Assembly (NCBI RefSeq): GCF_047663525.1
Contig: NC_092607.1
Location: forward strand, 2,885,001-2,949,000
Source: Anas platyrhynchos
Lineage: Eukaryota; Chordata; Aves; Anseriformes; Anatidae
Direction of reading: 5' to 3'
DNA length: 64,000 nucleotides
Under the pieces are notes generated by a model. It was not told the DNA's origin and did no database searches. It was given only the letters and a program-made list of their open reading frames with translations. The position numbers and the translations under genes are program-made. How positions within the stretch are numbered: the stretch's first letter is position 1; each line of letters opens with the position of its first letter. Of this stretch, positions 61,001-64,000 are shown piece by piece.

Positions 61001-64000
61001 ACAGCTGGCCCTGTCGCCACCACTGCCTGCAAGCCTCTGCAGGTTGCACACTTGGTGTGTGGGAGCCCCCCGAAGGCTGGGGCGAGGGACAAGGGGCTGG
61101 GGGACCCCCCTGTGGTGCCTGCATGGAGCACAGGGCAGGGGCTGGGGGTGGTGTGGCCCTGGCTTCGTGGGGAGGCAGGGAAGAAAGAAAGATGAGGTCA
61201 CTGCAGAGCAGTGCTGTAGGATGTGATAGCGGGGCGAGGGGGAACAAGGAGCCATTGTAACCCCGCAAAGCCAGCTGCGGGGCCTGGCAGGTCCCCTCCT
61301 TCTCACACCTCCCGGGACAAGCTGCAGGTGTCGGAGGGGAGCGGGGAAGAGGAGCAGGGAGGGACGCGGGGCCCATCAGGACCACGGCCCAGGGGATTGG
61401 GGTGGGCTGGAGCCTCTGGAGAGCGGGCAGGGGCATGGCATGACAAGGCTTTCCATATGGGCACAGCCTGCTCAGGTGAAGAGAAACAGCTGGAAAGCTC
61501 CTGTTGCAGTTCTGGGTATGTCTTTGTGCCACGGGGGGTGTGTTGTGCCTACCCCTGGGCACAGAAACACCAAGCAGGGGGCTGTCTGGGATGCACAGGA
61601 GCAGGGCTGAGCGATGGCACTCGGTCAGCCCTTGGCATTTGGAGGTGCAGGACGCAGCCATGCTCTGATCTGGCCCCAGCGCAACACCTCTCCATCCTTC
61701 TGCCCAGCACGGCCACTTGGCCAGCATCCCAGCACCTCCACACAGTAGCACGAGGGATAGGGACACAGAAACCTTTCCCACACCCCTGTCTCCCCTCTGG
61801 CACCGCAGCAGTGGGGAGGAGGCACCCCAGGGTGCACCCCCACCCCTGTGACCCACTCTGGGTGCGCGGCTCAGCAGGGCACATCTTCCCCGGCCTCCCC
61901 AGCCCCATTTACCTCCCCCGTCCCCCCAGACCCCACATCCCCCCCCAAACCCCGCAGCCTCCCAGTGCCTGGGCGGCGGTGGTGGCACGGCGGTGCTGCA
62001 GACTTGCTGTCTGCACGGGGACTTCCTGTCCCTGCGCCGCGCCGAGGAACCAAAGGCGGCTTGTTTGGCTGCTGGGGCCGCTCTGCACTGACTGCCCTGC
62101 ACTGTTCCCGCGAGGAATAATATAGCGAGGGCTCTGAGCACAAATTGAGCTTCCCAGAGCCAGGCCGGTGGGGAGACTTTCATGGGAAGGAAAATAAACT
62201 GTGTACTCGGCAGCGTTTGGGCAGAGGCGTGGTGCCGGCGGAGGGGTGTGGGGAAAAAGCTCCTCTTGATGCCTTTTTTTTTTTGGAACTTGTTTGCTGA
62301 GGGAGCACACGTATGCATGCCATCATGTATAATTTGTTTGCTTCCCAGGATGCCAAGGAAAAGAGAGGCATTTTGAAGTAGCTGTTGGAGAGCTCTGGGG
62401 CCTCTCACCTGCCAAAGCATACCCAACCCCAGCCCCGACCCGTTCCTGGGTTCACCCCAGCACAAACCCAGCCGCCTTTCACCCCGCTGCTGTGGGGGCT
62501 CGGGGAGGACAGCACGGTGCTGGCCCCACTCACTGACACACGGAGGGGATGTTGCTGTGCCCAGGATGGCCACTACACGTTGATAACTTCTCAGCACAAT
62601 GCTCCGATTCAGGAACTCCAGCACGGCTCCATGAGTCACGCTGCGAATTTCCCCCAACGAGTCAGAACTGTAAAACACACTTGCATGTGCTAAGCCATGC
62701 TAAAAATTCCTCCTGCTCGGGAACAATCCCCGCCGCCTCTCTCCGGGCTCTCGCAGGGGCTCCAGCTCTGCCCTGGGGCTGTGACCACCTCCAGCCGTGC
62801 GGGATCAGGTTGCCCCTGGGACACGGTGCAGCCAGGGGCTCCCTACAAAATTTGGGGTGAACTGGAATGGGGTCTGGATGACAAAAAGCCCCTGTACCTT
62901 ACCACTTACCCACTGTGGGCATGTGCAGTGGGGACCAGTACCACCGCGGGTCTGCAGCCCCAAAACATCCTCTGGACCACCTGACTGGGGCCGGTGCCCA
63001 CCCAGCAGCCCCCCACCCACACGTGGCCCTGAGTTCCCCACGGCACGGGCAGCTCCAATGCTTCATCTGACTCAGCCCAATGCTTCATCTATTTCTGTTT
63101 GTGGAGCTTTGAAGTCCTCAGGGAGAGGAGCAGGGCCTGAGGATGTGCCTGTGACTCAGGAAAATCCCCCCGGGAGCAGCTCTTGTTCCCCCCAGGAGGC
63201 AGCGGGCAGCAGCAGCCCTGTGTGGTCGGGGGCAGTGGGCTTCCCCACTGCCCGACCTGTGAAAAGCCTGCGGGTTTGGGAAATACTGCCTGTCCTGGAC
63301 AATTTTCACCATGTCAGCCTTTTTAAGACATCGGGGGTAAAAATGGGAAGTGAAATCACACATTTATAAAAACACTCGCCCTGACCTGTAAGGAGGCTTT
63401 GTAAGGGACCCACTGTTACTGCAGGCTCTGCAGCGCTGCCCCGCTCCCCACTCCTCCCCGCTCCCCTCCCCACGCCCCCCAGCTTCTCCAAACCCCGACT
63501 CCCAAAATCCCCGCCACGTCCGCTTGGCTCGGTGCGGAATCCCTTATCTTTGGTGCGCGGGGGGTAGGTGGGGGGGCGCTGCCTGCCCAGGGCTGTTCCC
63601 ACCCGGCTTCCTCTGAGCAGAGAGGTCCCGGAGCGCAGCCGCGGCGCCGGTTCCTCGTCTGTGCCATATCCTGCTGAGTAACGCCGCACATCCATACATG
63701 GGGAAGAGCTGGGCGAGAGGCTTGCTCCCCTGTCAGACCTCTCCCTCGCTCAGTAAATAACATTCCTGCTAGCGCTGGTATGTAGGAAACTTACCAGGGC
63801 TCTGACTAACACCCGAGTCAGGGCAGTGGGACTGTGGGCTGCCTCTGGGGTGAGGGTTGGGGTGCACGGGCTGCACCCCACAGGGGACGGGGAGCTGGGG
63901 GGATGAGCCCAAGGACAGGGGGCTGTGCCGTGCTTACATGCTGCTCCCATCCCAGCCTGAATGTGCCGTGTTTTATTTGGGGTGAAATGCAAATCTGGTG
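58001..64000. other. Intergenic to the right edge, no gene seen
   Basis: GC-rich DNA with a modest CpG-rich patch at about 63480-63680. The longest open frame of the window (60999-62678, minus, 559 codons) is here, but it has no recognisable domain or homologue that I can name. TGAGTCA-type AP-1 motifs occur at about 62631-62637 and TGACTCA near 63068-63074. Confidence 0.45.

Noticed and set aside
28341..64000. Search for CEBPB, SNAI1 or TMEM189 coding sequence
   Set aside because: No bZIP basic region, SNAG motif with C2H2 zinc fingers, or TMEM189 signature motif was found in the translated frames.

Overview
The window is vertebrate nuclear DNA and almost certainly from a bird. It has split genes with GT-AG introns, two CpG-island promoters, and LTR families of the type that are abundant in neognath birds. 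The species cannot be fixed from the sequence. Nothing prokaryotic (operons, CRISPR, replicons) is present. Two protein-coding genes can be supported. Both are ordinary, highly conserved housekeeping genes. No convincing previously undescribed coding system was found. The more unusual content is non-coding: retroviral remnants beside a promoter, perfect hairpins, and a long gene-free stretch with scattered regulatory-looking blocks. Layout from left to right: positions 1-501 hold the 5' end of SRSF6 on the minus strand (first coding exon 395-501, intron running off the left edge). Its TATA-containing CpG-island promoter lies at about 502-1120. Positions 1.1-13.4 kb are intergenic. This stretch holds an avian LTR fragment (about 2.94-3.70 kb, minus), a 39-T run, several microsatellites and a decayed minus-strand endogenous retrovirus (about 11.9-13.3 kb) with an LTR, a possible primer-binding site and a gag-like start. 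UBE2V1 follows on the plus strand: coding exons at 13763-13784, 22756-22904, 26047-26172 and 26560-26706, giving 147 codons plus stop, and a 3' UTR to about 28.34 kb. Intron 1 carries a complete solo LTR (15482-16041) with a 5-bp target-site duplication, and a perfect hairpin near 20.05 kb. From about 28.3 kb to the right edge (over 35 kb) no coding exon is recognisable. The stretch is mostly GC-rich DNA with accidental long open frames, broken by AT-richer blocks that look like candidate conserved non-coding elements. SRSF6 (an SR splicing factor) and UBE2V1 (the non-catalytic partner of UBE2N in Lys63 ubiquitin chain synthesis) do not share a pathway. They are divergent neighbours about 13 kb apart. 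In human, UBE2V1 sits directly downstream of TMEM189/PEDS1 and SRSF6 lies megabases away, so the order here differs from the mammalian one. The gene-free stretch beyond the UBE2V1 3' end occupies the position that faces SNAI1 in human, so it may be a regulatory landscape. That last point is inference.
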